Position numbers and translations under genes: made by a program | DNA from: Astrocystis sublimbata | Taxonomy: Eukaryota > Ascomycota > Sordariomycetes > Xylariales > Xylariaceae | Assembly: GCA_022453515.1 (NCBI GenBank) | Contig: JAJNNY010000051.1 | Span: 62,001-126,000, forward strand | Direction of reading: 5' to 3' | Length of the DNA stretch: 64,000 nt | Shown here: piece by piece, positions 11,601 through 22,852 of the stretch | Numbering within the stretch: the stretch's first letter is position 1 | How the letters are laid out: the number at the start of each line of letters is the position of its first letter | The notes under the pieces: model-generated | Seen by the model: the letters and a program-made list of their open reading frames with translations, nothing else | Databases searched by the model: none | What the model was told of the DNA's origin: nothing

Positions 11601-11960
11601 GTCGCGCTGCTTTCATAGACAACGTATATAGTGTCCTCGAGCTCAGCGTAAGACGTGTCTCATCTCAGCTTTCTCTCGTATCGACTATCGTCAACCTCGG
11701 GTGAGGATCACGGACCTATCAGAGTGTTTTCCAATCCTCTACATTGGTCCGCCAGGCTATCCTACAAGCACAATGCTTTCTCTTCTCTTTCGCCGCCTCC
11801 CCAATCATGGCGACGCCAATCGTCCTCCAATTTGAGGGAATGGGGGGGGAAGCCCCATAGGAAGCAGCTATTTTTTAGCATGCCTCACAAGACAGCCTCT
11901 GGCAGAGGGGGGGTATCTTTCTCATAAATTAAACGGTAAACGGGCCACAAGGCCACCCAC
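8639..11960. other. 3.3-kb intergenic region, no gene supported
   Basis: The left end holds the promoter of the 195-aa secreted protein. The remaining short frames on both strands lack Met starts in good context, domains or splice joins. No tRNA, repeat or mobile-element signature was seen. Confidence 0.5.
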
Positions 11961-12815
11961 TCATCTAGCAGGCCGCGAGGCTCGGCCTGCGCGAGCAATA
12001 TTACTCCTCTTACTTTTCCTGATCCTGCCCTCGACAATTTTGTGCCGCTTCTCGTCCAGATGCAAATGCAAAGTAGTGCCTTTCGGCCTGGCACTAGCGC
12101 GGTGAGCCACCGCGCTCACTTTCATCGCGAACACGGCCTCATCGACCACGCTCCTCTGCTCAACAAGCCTCTCCTCGACTCGTCTAGCCTGGTCTTCCGC
12201 GACCTGCAGCGTAGCCTCCGCGCTGTGCGGGCACTCCCGCACCAACGCATCGAAGTTAGCCCTCAAATCCTCGTAGTGGGCGTAGAGCGTGGCATAGTCG
12301 CTCGAAAGTGTATACAACGTCTCGCACTCTCTGAAGACAGCCTCCTCCCACCCGACCCACCTTGCTCTTTGCGCGGGGTCGAAGGCGCGGAATAACTCCT
12401 CTTCTCCAGAGCAGAACTTATGCTTCCGCACCATGCGCCGCCACGTGGCCGGCACGGGGTTTTCGTAGAGGCTCTCGTGGCTGCCGAAGTACGGCAGGAA
12501 CTCGTGCAGGTGCTCCAGGGCGAAGGCCGTGCACTCCTCGGGCTCGAGGTCCTCGGGCTGCTGCTGGCCCCCCTCGTTTCTAACGTGGGAGGCGAAGCTC
12601 TTGCAGTACTCTATGCGCTCGTCGGGGATGCAGCACGTGTGGTAGGCGCACCGCCGCAGCGTGTTGAGGAGCCATGTCCGGGGCTCTAGTTCACAGGTGT
12701 GGTAGTTGGTTCGTCGTGGGTTGGCGTAGATGTCGGGGGTCAGGGATTTGGTCTGCATGATCATCGGCGCTGCTACGTCGTGATGCATGCGATGGGTAAA
12801 TATCCGTTTACACAT
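11961..12815 (-). CDS. conserved fungal orphan with Cys/His-rich N-terminus, 284 aa
   Basis: One exon from ATG at 12815 to TGA at 11961. The first 80 residues are rich in Cys and His: MCKRIFTHRMHHD, then NYHTCE, RRCAYHTCCIPDE and YCKSFA. This pattern, with NPRRTNYHTC and YHTCC, recurs in a set of unnamed Pezizomycotina proteins that I recognise by look only. A possible metal-binding site is inference. The middle is acidic and Trp-rich (RARWVGWEEAVFREC). The C-terminal half is helical and charged, perhaps coiled-coil (VAEDQARRVEERLVEQRSVV), and the last 50 residues are strongly basic. There is no signal peptide, so it is probably intracellular. No function assigned. Confidence 0.8.
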   Translation of the reverse strand: MCKRIFTHRMHHDVAAPMIMQTKSLTPDIYANPRRTNYHTCELEPRTWLLNTLRRCAYHTCCIPDERIEYCKSFASHVRNEGGQQQPEDLEPEECTAFALEHLHEFLPYFGSHESLYENPVPATWRRMVRKHKFCSGEEELFRAFDPAQRARWVGWEEAVFRECETLYTLSSDYATLYAHYEDLRANFDALVRECPHSAEATLQVAEDQARRVEERLVEQRSVVDEAVFAMKVSAVAHRASARPKGTTLHLHLDEKRHKIVEGRIRKSKRSNIARAGRASRPAR

Positions 12816-13580
12816 CTTGAAATTGGTCTTTAAATATTAAAGTTAGATTCTTTGATGGAGTGTGCCGAGATCAACTAGGGCCGGCTCTGGTAATAACCCA
12901 GAGCACGTGTAGCTGAAATGTAGGCGAAGTATTATGGAAGTTGTAGTTCTTATCACGTGTACAAGAATAGGGGATTTTGTGATCTTTCGATGTTCGCTGT
13001 TCGGCGCTAGGGTAGATGTATTCTCGGAGATATGAGGACCGTTTCGGAACCTCAAGATGCTTGCTTGCTCTGTTTGTTTCGGTGTTTGCTCTGTCTACCC
13101 TTCGTTTGAGGCACGGGAAGCAAGTGGATCTTATGAGGTTCGCGGCGTACAATGCGGGAGTTCCTAGAGCCATGACAATGACGCTGGACAATGCCCGGCC
13201 TTGTGCTACGAGCATAGCTTTTCAAAGGGTTCAACCAGAGGATCGGTAAACGAGCGTTGTCTGGCTGTGAAAGAGGGCGACAATGAGCACGTTTCGAATA
13301 CCGACAATGCAAGATATAGTCGGCTGCAATTGCAGCTAATTCTCCATCCGCATGGTGTTGGTTAACAGACTGAAAGCACCCCTTCTCAGGAGCAAACCTT
13401 TACGAACAATATGAGTGAAACTAGCATGCCCACCTACATTTGATCATTTGAGACATATAGCTGCCTAATTCACCTTTACTTGATGTGTGAAGGGCCTTCC
13501 TTCTATGAGCTTCAAGATGGATCGTGAACAACCCAAGAAATTCTATTTTGCTGATTGATTACCTAATCAAACGCCTTGTA
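12816..13580. other. intergenic, no gene seen
   Basis: Promoter space for the orphan gene at left and the 3' flank of the glucanase at right. Nothing else supported. Confidence 0.5.
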
Positions 13581-14924
13581 CTAGCAAGGACTCTGGTCAG
13601 CTGCACTCGCAGCATCTTTGGGAAAAATTCCCGCATCAACAGCGCTCTTGTAGCACCAGCGCCACTCATTGAAGCCTGCAATCCAGTTACACTTCCACGA
13701 CCAGAACACCCACCCTCCAGACTTCTCAAACGTCTGCACCTGGGCCGCGAAGTACTTCTTGTACCAGTCATTGTTGGCATTGGTATCTTTGATGTCGAAC
13801 TCGCCGTTGTACTGTGCATCGTCGGCGACCGAGATTGACCATTCGCCAATGATGATGTTGTCGCCGCCCCTGTTGTCCTTGCAGATGGCCGAGATGTAGT
13901 CGTTCTGGGTAGCCGGGATAGAGGTGTCCCACTTGTAGTAGCGATGGTCGTCGTAGAATGCGAAGGTAGTGTCGGGCAAGTTCTGCGCAGGGTTGCCGGA
14001 GCCCCAAGCTTCTCCCTGTCGAATATGTTAGAACCCGGACAGTCTTTTTTCATTCAGTTTGTATACGTACCATGTACTGAATGTGAAGCTTGTCGCTATT
14101 GGCAACATTGAGCTGGGCTTCTCTGTTACGAATCCGAGTCCAAGCGTTGGGGTAGTAGTTGGCGATCATGTCAGCAGCTTCGTTGGGATAGTCGCCGGCA
14201 TGGACAGGCTCGTTAATGACCTGAAGCATGCCGACATTGAAGTAAGCGGAGTTAGTATGGACCCGTTCGGTCATCCATTCCAAGAACTTGTAAGCCCGTT
14301 CGTAGTTGTCTCCGTTATAGAATCCGGGCGAGCTGACACCATGCCCGGTGTATTGCTGGTTCGGGAATTGCGACCCGGGCCCGCCGTGTAAGTCCATGAT
14401 GACATACAGACCCATCTCCGTGCAGTTTCCGACGACGTAGTCGAGGTACTCCAAGCCGCCTCGGGGGTAGTACTCGCCGTCGTTAACCAGCTCCTCGTGG
14501 ATCCAGAAGCCGACGGGAATACGGACGGTGTTGAGGCCGTAGCTTTTGATCTCCTTCAGATCGTCGGGGGTGATCCAATTCTGCCAATGAGTCCTGAAAG
14601 CTGCATCCGCTTTCTCTTGGCCGAGAGACTGAACACATTGCCATTCGTCGTTGGTGCCGCCACATCCCATGCTGTTCCATTCGTCGCCCGCCATCCAGGG
14701 CTCAATGATGAAGGATGAACCGAGGTTCACGCCTCGGATTTTATCAGCGCTTGGCAGCCATCGTCTGCTAGTCTGGTGAGAGCTGCTCGATGAAGGCGAA
14801 GCTAGACACAGCCATTGTGAGTTGAGGGCAAGCACAAAATGGGTATGAGCGACTCACGTCTCGAGTCAGCGAGGGACGCTGCAGCGATAGTCAGAGCTAC
14901 CGACGTGTGTGTATTGAACCGCAT
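13581..14924 (-). CDS. exgB: glycoside hydrolase family 5 endo-beta-1,6-glucanase (ExgB type)
   Basis: Exons 14924-14858, 14801-14071 and 14015-13581, with introns of 56 and 55 nt, give 410 residues in closed phase. A signal peptide covers about residues 1-20. The family signature KIRGVNLGSSFIIEPWMAG begins at residue 43; the Cys pair of GCGGTNDEWQC, RIPVGFW and MDLHGGPGSQ follow in order. The acid/base Glu220 lies in VINEP and the nucleophile Glu324 in IIGEWS. This order and spacing match the fungal exgB glucan endo-1,6-beta-glucosidases, not the GH5_9 exo-1,3-glucanases, whose signature has GGWLV. The enzyme should be secreted and act on beta-1,6-glucan of fungal walls, its own or another fungus's. 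A TATA box sits about 125 bp upstream. Confidence 0.92.
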
Positions 14925-15045
14925 TGTGGAGGGTGCTTGTTGCGACTGATGAGACTGGTGGGCTCTGGAAGCAGTCGTGGAATGCTAATGTTGAGAGGGA
15001 TGAGCTTCGCATCAGATCATGCTAGAGACCGGCCATCACGCACAC

Positions 15046-15053
15046 CTTTATAG
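15046..15053 (-). promoter_or_regulatory. TATA box of the GH5 gene
   Basis: CTATAAAG on the minus strand, about 122-130 bp upstream of the ATG at 14924, a usual distance for fungal TATA promoters. Confidence 0.45.
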
Positions 15054-16581
15054 TTCATAAACTTGAAGCTCCAAAGCACGGCCCCCTTTTACAGTCAGAA
15101 GTCATACTGCACTAGCTCGGCGCAGATGCAACGTCGAAGAAAGCCACCAAAATGACTATTTTGGAAGCTCATCGTAGCACCTCCCGAATGGAGGTAGATC
15201 GGCATGTTGAATTCATGGATCTGGGACCATCTGGGCCCACATCTTGACCCCCAATTTTCCCACGAGCGAGGATCAGCTGGCGAGGATCAATGCTTGTTCG
15301 CGATCCTTCGAGTCCTAGCAATGGTACTTCGCTTGCGTTCTGCATGTGCTTCGGCATGCGGCTATTGCAATTGCGAGTGCAAGGATATGGGAGCGCACCT
15401 CGGCGCAGCGCCGAGAGATCCTGATCGCCTATGCCGATCAGTTCATTGGCGCCAAGGGATCTTGTCGCGACCAATATGTTCAGCAACGATAATTATCGAC
15501 TTGCTTGCTAAGTCAGTGCCAAAGAAGTTCAAAGCCTACCAACTAAAAACAATGATGAAATTATGTTCATCTGCAGAAGCGTCGGCTTTGTTCGCAAGGT
15601 CTTACCCTTCCTGAGCTGTAGATCAATCGCGCTGATGTTGTAGGTGTTAAAGACACCCCAGCGAATGACCTCAGCGGAGTTGCGGAGTTGGTCTGTTTAG
15701 GGGTACCGAACCGCGCTATTGAATCCATCGCCGGGTCTTCTGCTGCGCCCGCTTACGGACATCATATGGTAACATGGGGAGTTTAGGATATAGATTGTAT
15801 TGTGTGGAATTGCACATTGATACCAGAATAGTTTTTGTTAGCAATTTAAAGGACCTCTTACGCAGAGTACTCAAAAGCCTCGCCTCGGTATTCGACACTG
15901 CCGCATATTGTTCACGTTCAGGTGGCGCGACAAGCCAAGGTTGCGCCTTGCCGTCAATTGACATCCGGCATTCACCCTCCGGCATTTGCTCTGAACACTC
16001 CGGGATGGCATCTTACGGAACCAGTTGATCGTAAGGCTTTAAAGGGGCAATAAGAGATAAACTGAAAATAAATAGATAACGGAAACTGCGCGGAGATAGG
16101 GCGCTCTGAACAAATCATGAAGACATATCGGCTTCAATAATCATGAACCGGGGACGTAAGAAATAAGAGACATGACTAAAGGCCGTCTCACTCCTCTCAT
16201 AGAGATCTCACATCAAACACATGAATATGAGAACATAGTGAGATTCACCTAGCCTTTCATATGTAATTCAATAAGTTACAGCCTTGCATATGCGCGTCGA
16301 GTTGGCCCGCCTTACAATAACCTAGCAAATGCAGGGGATCTTTACAAGCCGGCGCATGACTACAAGAGCACATGTTAGATCCTGAGATACACAGTGCGCA
16401 TCCTACAGTGAAAGGGGCACAACTTAGAGGTTCTGCACTGTGTCACCTCAGTTGTAAATAGTTGTAACCCAACATGGGCGCGTCGAGTAACCATTGACCG
16501 TCACGTTTTCAGCCTACCAACGTATAGTATAATTGAGTTGTCTCTCTGGATCCAATTTCGGCGATACGCCCTACAGGCATC
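15054..16581. other. divergent intergenic region between GH5 and GST genes
   Basis: No coding signal. It should hold both promoters. A TAGTATAATT stretch about 50 bp upstream of the GST ATG may mark its transcription start region. Confidence 0.45.
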
Positions 16582-17363
16582 ATGGCAGCGACAGAAGGCA
16601 AACCGACGCTGCAGCATCTCAACGTACATTGAACCTCCACTCTGACAGTGTCTCCGCATCGAACCCGCTCGACTCACTGACCGCATCGCAGGATTCACAA
16701 TCGCAAACAATCCTCTGGCTGCTCGAAGAGCTCGAGATACCATACAACATCAACCTCTTCGAGCGCAACAAGAGCGGCAAGGACAAGAACCGCGCGCCCG
16801 AGAGTCTCAAGGAGACGCATCCGCTCGGCAAGTCCCCGCAGCTCATCACGGCATCCGGGCGCGTCATCATCGAGCGCTCGGCTATCGCCGCTTACCTAAT
16901 CGAGACGTACGACAGCGCGGGCAAGTTCAAAGCCTCCGGCAGCGACGAGATGCACGATGTCGTGCGGGAGAATGAGCTCGTGGGTTTCGCTGAGGCGAGC
17001 TTCAATCCCACTGTCATAACGGCTATGATGTTCCATTACCTCAAGGTCCTGTCGCCGTTCTTCATACGGCCGCTCATCATGGCTGTCAGCGCCATGATCC
17101 ATTATGGGTACATCAATAAAGAGTTCGATGCACAGTTCAAGTATATGGAAAGCGTTCTGGGCGAACAGGACTACTTCATGAGCAATGAGAACCCGACCAG
17201 AGTCGACTTTGTCATGATCTTCTTTGTGCAGACGTTGTGCTACAGCAAGGTTCTGGATATTGCACCCTATCCGAAAGTCAAGGCTTGGCTTGATCGCTGT
17301 GAGGCCAGGCCAGGTTGGAAGCGGGCCATAGAGAAGGGCAATGGGTACTCGCTTGGTCTTTAA
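16582..17363 (+). CDS. glutathione S-transferase, GTT1/URE2-like
   Basis: Exon 1 (16582-16623) encodes 14 residues ending QHLN. A 68-nt intron (GTACAT...CGCAG) follows, then exon 2 (16692-17363), for 237 residues. Joining gives LQHLNDSQSQTILWLLEEL, the normal N-terminal strand and helix of a thioredoxin-fold GST. THPLGKSPQLI holds the conserved cis-Pro. IIERSAIAAYLIETYD holds the Glu-Ser pair that binds the gamma-glutamyl group of glutathione. The C-terminal all-helical domain ends with WLDRCEARPGWKRAIEKG, as in GTT1-type transferases. The longer open frame upstream is read-through of the intron, so the ATG at 16582 is preferred. Expected role: conjugation or peroxide reduction in stress and detoxification. 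Confidence 0.92.
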
Positions 17364-18155
17364 GCTCACCATCGCCTTATGGGGGCTAGCTGTCGTGTAT
17401 CATGTCACTTTTGGTGGGATCGGGTACAGTCTCACTAAAGGTGACATGAACGAATGTCTTTGCGAGTTCAATGCTTTTCAAGGTTGAAAGCTGGCGCATG
17501 TTGCTCGGATTGGTAGTGAGACAAATCATGGCCTCCAAGCAATAACACACGCTATGCCCATCCTGGAATGAGCTTTTTCTTTCCCACTAATCGAGTATTG
17601 GTGCAGATTGATCTAACAATAGAAAGGTGCATGTAGCTCGTGACTCTGTGCATCGAGACAGTTGCAGTCACATTACTGAAACCTGCGCGAGTCCAATCTA
17701 TGCAGATACGGGAGGAGATCTGACGCCCAAAGGCAAGACGCTAGGACCTCGAACAGCCTTACAGTATAGTACAAGGCCGATGAGCGGTGGGAACCTTTCA
17801 GCTATTGCCGTGCTAGGACGCGCTACCGAGGCAGGCTGACTTGGCGTACATATGGGTGTAGTGAACAGCAGGCTCCCGAGGCTCCAAAGTCACGGCGTTA
17901 CGTAGCATCGTTAACACGTAAATGAACTCGGCATGCCATTTACAGTGTTCTCAAAAAGCTACGGGCCACTTTTCGAGGCTGAGGAGGGTTGTACCTTATG
18001 GGTCATTGCAACTACACAAGTCTTTACCAGGCGCATCCTGGCAGAGGGAGAATCTGACGGCAATGCCCCTAATTTTCTGGGGCTTTGCCTTCATTTATTC
18101 ATTCATTCATTCGAATTCATACACAATTGGAATTGGTTTGCAACATTGCGCCAAG
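17364..18155. other. convergent intergenic region
   Basis: Lies between two genes that end towards each other. A small (ATTC)n run is at about 18096-18115. No gene seen. Confidence 0.5.
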
Positions 18156-19637
18156 CTAGACTGTTTGCAACTCCTGTACAACCTTCGTTGTCTTCACAAT
18201 CCCACCTCCCTCAGCGCTAATCCCTGGCGCCTTCGGCCGATCCAAGTGATCGCCAGCGCTGATGTTGACAGTTGTACTTAGGTGCGAGTTGTCCAGCTCG
18301 TAGTAGAACGCACTCTTCTCGCGCGTTTGCATAGTATTGACATGCATGCTCGAATCTAGAAGATAAGAGCTGGGTTGGGTTTTGGTTTGGCCAGTATTGC
18401 CACGCACCCTGTTTTGAAACCCAGAAACAAGTATTGACGGATTCATCTTCGTCTTGAAAAGTGCAGCAACCGCCGGCATGCAACCCACAATTAAAGCGAC
18501 GCCGTGCTCGACGAGACTTTGATCGGAGAGATTGAGTTAGTCATAGCACGAGCTGAATTTGGGGTATACGTACATCCATAAGAACAGCTGGCCCTCGTAC
18601 CAGGTGTGATCACCATCGGCATCAATGAGAACCAGGATGCGCCAGTAACAGGAGAAGACGCTAGAAATGATGCCCCTGAGTTCTAATTAGTAGCCGGACA
18701 GGCATCTCCATCTTTGGAAAGGATAGTATTACAGCAATGCCACCGCAAAGACGGCGAGCAGGTTCAATCTCTTTCTCAAAGATGCTTGCAGACGATAGAC
18801 AATCAGCAAGGGCAGGGCGAGGATATAGATATCAATGATAATAGACCCGACTCCGTGGATAGGTGCGTAAACCGCTATTCTCTTAGACTTGGGATCGGTC
18901 GCCAAATCTGCCCAGGTCCGCCCCTCGCGAGGGGTATTGAAAATGATCACCAGGATCGGGTAGGGTAGGTAGATCAGTCCGCAGAAGAGAATCCCGGCTG
19001 CGATGGCGATTTTCATTTTTCGTTGCACGGCGAACAATTGGAAATAGTAGACGAGAATAGCCGCTTTTAGAATGAACTGCGTGATGCCGAGGAGGAAGTT
19101 CTGGGCGAACAGCAACTATTGCTCAAGAGTCAGAGCTTGTATTTGAAAGGATTCAACAATCAGGACGACCGAGAGGCATCTTTACCTTCCAAACATAGTC
19201 CGAGACGTACGAGCACGCTGGGACATCCCAAGCGTGGCGAGTCAAGTGGCGGGCTATTGAAAACTAGTTAATTCCCATGAATGCGGCGACAGCATAACTG
19301 GGCTATTACTCACAAGCGACAATAACGTATGTGTAAGAAATTGCCAGAGCGAAACCCGCAACGATCAAATCTAGTCGAAATGGTCAGTTGTGTGATCATG
19401 TTTGGTCCTACATACTTCACAGATGCTTGACGTACAATCCGCGAGTGCCATCTTCCGCCAGTTCAAAGCTACTCTCCCAACAACAAACATGGTTGAAAGG
19501 ACAGTCAGTACTATGGCAAGTGCTAATGTCTCCTCGGCGAGGTCAACTGGGTTGACGAAGTTGGACGTAATGCCCGTTGGTGGTGGGCTGGACGGCACCA
19601 AGCAAAGGTCGACACCAGGGGGTAGTTGGGAAGCCAT
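18156..19637 (-). CDS. seven-transmembrane rhodopsin-domain (PTH11-related) integral membrane protein
   Basis: Six exons (19637-19436, 19370-19314, 19253-19186, 19115-18733, 18675-18574, 18516-18156) and five introns of 57-70 nt. All phases close at 390 residues. Seven hydrophobic helices can be counted, starting with the extracellular segment ending VDLAEETLALAIVL and finishing with HGVALIVGCMPAVAALF. The exon-3 segment RHLTRHAWDVP and the ensuing FAQNFLLGITQFILKAA are typical of the fungal rhodopsin-domain family that includes PTH11-like receptors. There is no CFEM domain. The last 100 residues are a cytosolic tail. The family is thought to act in sensing of surfaces or nutrients; the ligand is unknown. 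An upstream extension begins at a non-ATG codon, so ATG 19637 is used. Confidence 0.9.
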
Positions 19638-21133
19638 CTCAACGATTTTGCTAAGACCAACCGATTTTGCTCGTAGAACCATAAGAGTACAGGGGCTCTA
19701 CTCATTCGGGGACATGTTCAGGTATTTACATCGACCCCCAAGTGTAAGGCGTCCCCGCAACCTGAGGGTTATGCCTTATCTTGCGTCCCATATCGCAGGA
19801 GGAATAGCTGCATCGTTGTATTAATAGCTCTATATCGCCCCCAAAGATCGGTAGCTAGCTCCTTCACCTGCATGTTGAATGGACGGTCGGTATGCAGGCT
19901 GAGTTTCTGAATGGCATCCTCGTACAGTGTGTGAGACTGGTCAGTACACACTGTGGTTCGTCTCCTGGGCCAAAGTCAACCATCGACCTCTACCCATTAC
20001 GCAGTTACCACCAATCGTGGCTCTCGAAATGTGAACTATTTCGGCAAATTTAGGGACTTCACTTTTGAAAGACATGTCGTACAGACGCAGATAATTTCAT
20101 ATAGCCTGCCTACTACATACAACTAGTTACATAAGCCCGATCATCCTCACATCGTTAACAGACCCCGCCACCCCCTTCTGCTTACCAAAATTCTCGAGCA
20201 ACATGCCAAGGATAACTGAAAGCAGTTTAACATACCATATCAACTATCTGATTAATGTTTTGTTATTTTGCCATTTGTGCACGTCTTCGTTTGATCTCGT
20301 CGGCTAGCTGTGGACTTGCTGGGTTGCCTTGCCCTGTCGTTATGACGTCGTACTTCATCACGTATTTATAGCAAGCTCTGGTGAAGTGTTACATGTTACG
20401 AGGGAGCTCAAGGATTAGATTAGCTAATCAAAATAACATCTTCTTGTTTGTGTAGCACCAGTGGCGCTGCCTGTTAACTGACCTGACGAGAAATTTATTG
20501 GTAATCCGAACTCTTTAGTGCATTGGAGGAACACTAAATCTCTGTGGCTGTATTCAATGTTGCCAGCCAGGATTTGAGGCTCAAGATGTTGTGAGTCTCA
20601 GTAGTGAGGGAGGCAGAATATTAACACGTGTCATTCCAGTAGTAGTACAACTGCGAGAGGTAAGGCAATATGTTCTTTCCATATTGAAATACACATTGGT
20701 GATCGCTTTTTATGGCTCAGAGCTGAACGACAATATCAAACACTTATGTGCGCTTTTAAGCAATGGAAGTTCAATCATTTCTAACAGATAACCGAGTTTG
20801 CGAACTGAGGTAACTAGTTATGCTTCACGTGACAGAGTAATACAGGATAAAATGAGTCAAACAATGCTTGTGACAATACAAGGGCTTTGTTATGCCACTC
20901 TCACTTTGTCTTTGTTTCCTGTTCTAAACACTCACCCTCGATGTTTATCAAACATCTAAAGTGTTTTGATACCCTCATTCCCAGCTCAATAGTATAAGGC
21001 CACCTTATGCACGGGTCGTCGGCATGTTCTTTTCTGTCATCCCTAAGTTAGGAAAACCGCACTTAACAACTTACACTTAACAACACACTAAACCTACACT
21101 TACACAGGTTCGATAACATCAACACCACTTAAA
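19638..21133. other. AT-rich divergent intergenic region
   Basis: About 1.5 kb, noticeably AT-rich from 20,100. No gene seen. The right end is the promoter of the tandem SprT-like gene. Confidence 0.5.
20993..20998 (+). promoter_or_regulatory. TATA box of the tandem SprT-like gene
   Basis: AGTATAAGGCC about 136-141 bp upstream of the ATG at 21134, followed by an A/C-rich leader with repeated ACTTACAC/CTTAACAAC units. Confidence 0.45.
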
Positions 21134-22852
21134 ATGTCGAGCAATTCCATCATGGCAATGTCTCATGGGGAAGTAGAGGCCCTCTTTGACCAGCGCGTTC
21201 AATTCTGGTATGACACGATCCTGGAGCAAAGACCAAAGGTCTGGGAGATGAACGACCCCCAGGTCCCTTACTCTTTCACAGCGGCCGACATCGTCGAGTA
21301 CACCATTGCCCGCTTTCCCGAGAGGCTTGCCAGTCTTCCCGAAGGGGACTTGACGGAATTCAAACGGAAGTTTTACACGGAGTGCGAGATGAGCAAGGAT
21401 ATGCGCTCTCCGTTCCCCTTTACGGACGAGCAGTTCACTCAAATTCTGACGGAATACGCTGTCTGGATTGACCACCTCTTCTTTTTCGGCTTCCTGACAC
21501 GCGCTGGTCGACGCGACGGAAAGTTGGAGGCCACAGATGTGTGGGTTAAACTCCGTTTTTTCTGCGAACCTTTCGAGTCCGACAATTTCCTAGGCGGCAA
21601 GTTTAGTTACACGGGCACGGTATCCCTCAACACATTTGAGGCAAAGCTCAGATACCTACCTATGTCGCTCGTATGCATTGCGCACGAGCTCACCCATGCA
21701 TATCTCGAGTTGTTGACCTTGGATAACAGTGCATCGAGATACTATCGGGACCTAAACTACGACGACGGGCATGGAGTACAGTTTCAAAAACTGCTTGGCT
21801 TCATTGCAACCCAGCTGACTATGTTGTTTCCTACCATGCCCTATATCGAGGATTTTGCCGAAACGACTTTGATGGACATGCAAGATGCAATGGAACTCCC
21901 ACTGCTCTCTGAGGATGTTGCTAGGGCCAAAATTGAGACCCATAACCTTCCCACCCGGGCTTGTACGATCGCAAATACCTCTGGATTTGAGCAAATGCTA
22001 GAGCGCTTCAGCCAGCGCGCCGATTTCTTCCTTCAAGCACGGGGAAACGAGCGTGACCGCTTCTGGGAAATGACCGAGCCAGGCACCACTTACGACTACA
22101 CCATTAACGACGTCGCCCGATTGACGCAGCATAACTGCTATGCCGCCGCGGTCGAAGGCCTCGAGCTTAAAGATGACTTGGTTGAGGACTTCAAACTAAA
22201 GTGGTTACATGACTACGAATGGAGCAACACGTCTCCTTTCGATAGCGTAGAGGCTAAGGGGTTACTGATGGAGTATGCCGCATGGTTTGACCGACTCTTT
22301 TTCTTCGGAACCTTTACTCGGGGCACCAATGTATTTGACGAAGACTCCAGGGTCCAAATCGATTTCGTCAGGGGGATAAAATTGCCTAGTGGAGAAACGG
22401 TTAACGCAGAATACCGCCCACCAACCCACGAGATCAACATCGACATGTTGCAACCCTCGGGTTCTGAGCGGTATGCGATTGAGGTCCCGATCTACCTTCT
22501 TCTGCATGAGATGACGCACGCGTGGTTCGCGATGTTGCAATGGGAGTACAGCGCGGCTAGATATCTGTGGGATCTTCATCAAGACGACGGCCACGGTGTG
22601 TCCTTCTACAGCCTACTGCTATTTATCTACGAAAAATTAGCCGAGTGGCTAGGTCCAATGCCGCGCCTTGATCAATTGATTATAGACACCCGCGAGAAGC
22701 TGAATGTTGCGTTCGAGCGCCCGTTTCTGAGCGATAACTTAGCTAGGTCTTTGATCTACCCTGGCCATGTCCCAGACGGCCGTGACAGCCCTACCTCTCT
22801 TGAGGCGTCGTATCCATCTGGCCCATGTTTCTTGGCTCACGCGGCTTGGTGA
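21134..22852 (+). CDS. protein with two tandem SprT-like zinc metalloprotease domains, 572 aa
   Basis: A single exon from ATG at 21134 (AAAATG context). Two homologous halves of about 260-270 residues can be aligned by eye. Each has WEM near its start, a YAxWxDxLFFFGxxTR block, a helix with a zinc motif and a DDGHG motif. Half 1 has HELTH at 184-188 and DDGHG at 210-214. Half 2 has HEMTH at 458-462 and DDGHG at 484-488. The spacing between the first His of HExxH and the His of DDGHG is 29 residues in both. HExxH followed by DGHGxxF is the arrangement of SprT/SPRTN-type metalloproteases, where three His bind zinc and Glu activates water. There is no C-terminal zinc ribbon, no signal peptide and no nuclear signal that I can see. 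Both active sites look intact. Substrate unknown. Confidence 0.9.
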   Translation: MSSNSIMAMSHGEVEALFDQRVQFWYDTILEQRPKVWEMNDPQVPYSFTAADIVEYTIARFPERLASLPEGDLTEFKRKFYTECEMSKDMRSPFPFTDEQFTQILTEYAVWIDHLFFFGFLTRAGRRDGKLEATDVWVKLRFFCEPFESDNFLGGKFSYTGTVSLNTFEAKLRYLPMSLVCIAHELTHAYLELLTLDNSASRYYRDLNYDDGHGVQFQKLLGFIATQLTMLFPTMPYIEDFAETTLMDMQDAMELPLLSEDVARAKIETHNLPTRACTIANTSGFEQMLERFSQRADFFLQARGNERDRFWEMTEPGTTYDYTINDVARLTQHNCYAAAVEGLELKDDLVEDFKLKWLHDYEWSNTSPFDSVEAKGLLMEYAAWFDRLFFFGTFTRGTNVFDEDSRVQIDFVRGIKLPSGETVNAEYRPPTHEINIDMLQPSGSERYAIEVPIYLLLHEMTHAWFAMLQWEYSAARYLWDLHQDDGHGVSFYSLLLFIYEKLAEWLGPMPRLDQLIIDTREKLNVAFERPFLSDNLARSLIYPGHVPDGRDSPTSLEASYPSGPCFLAHAAW

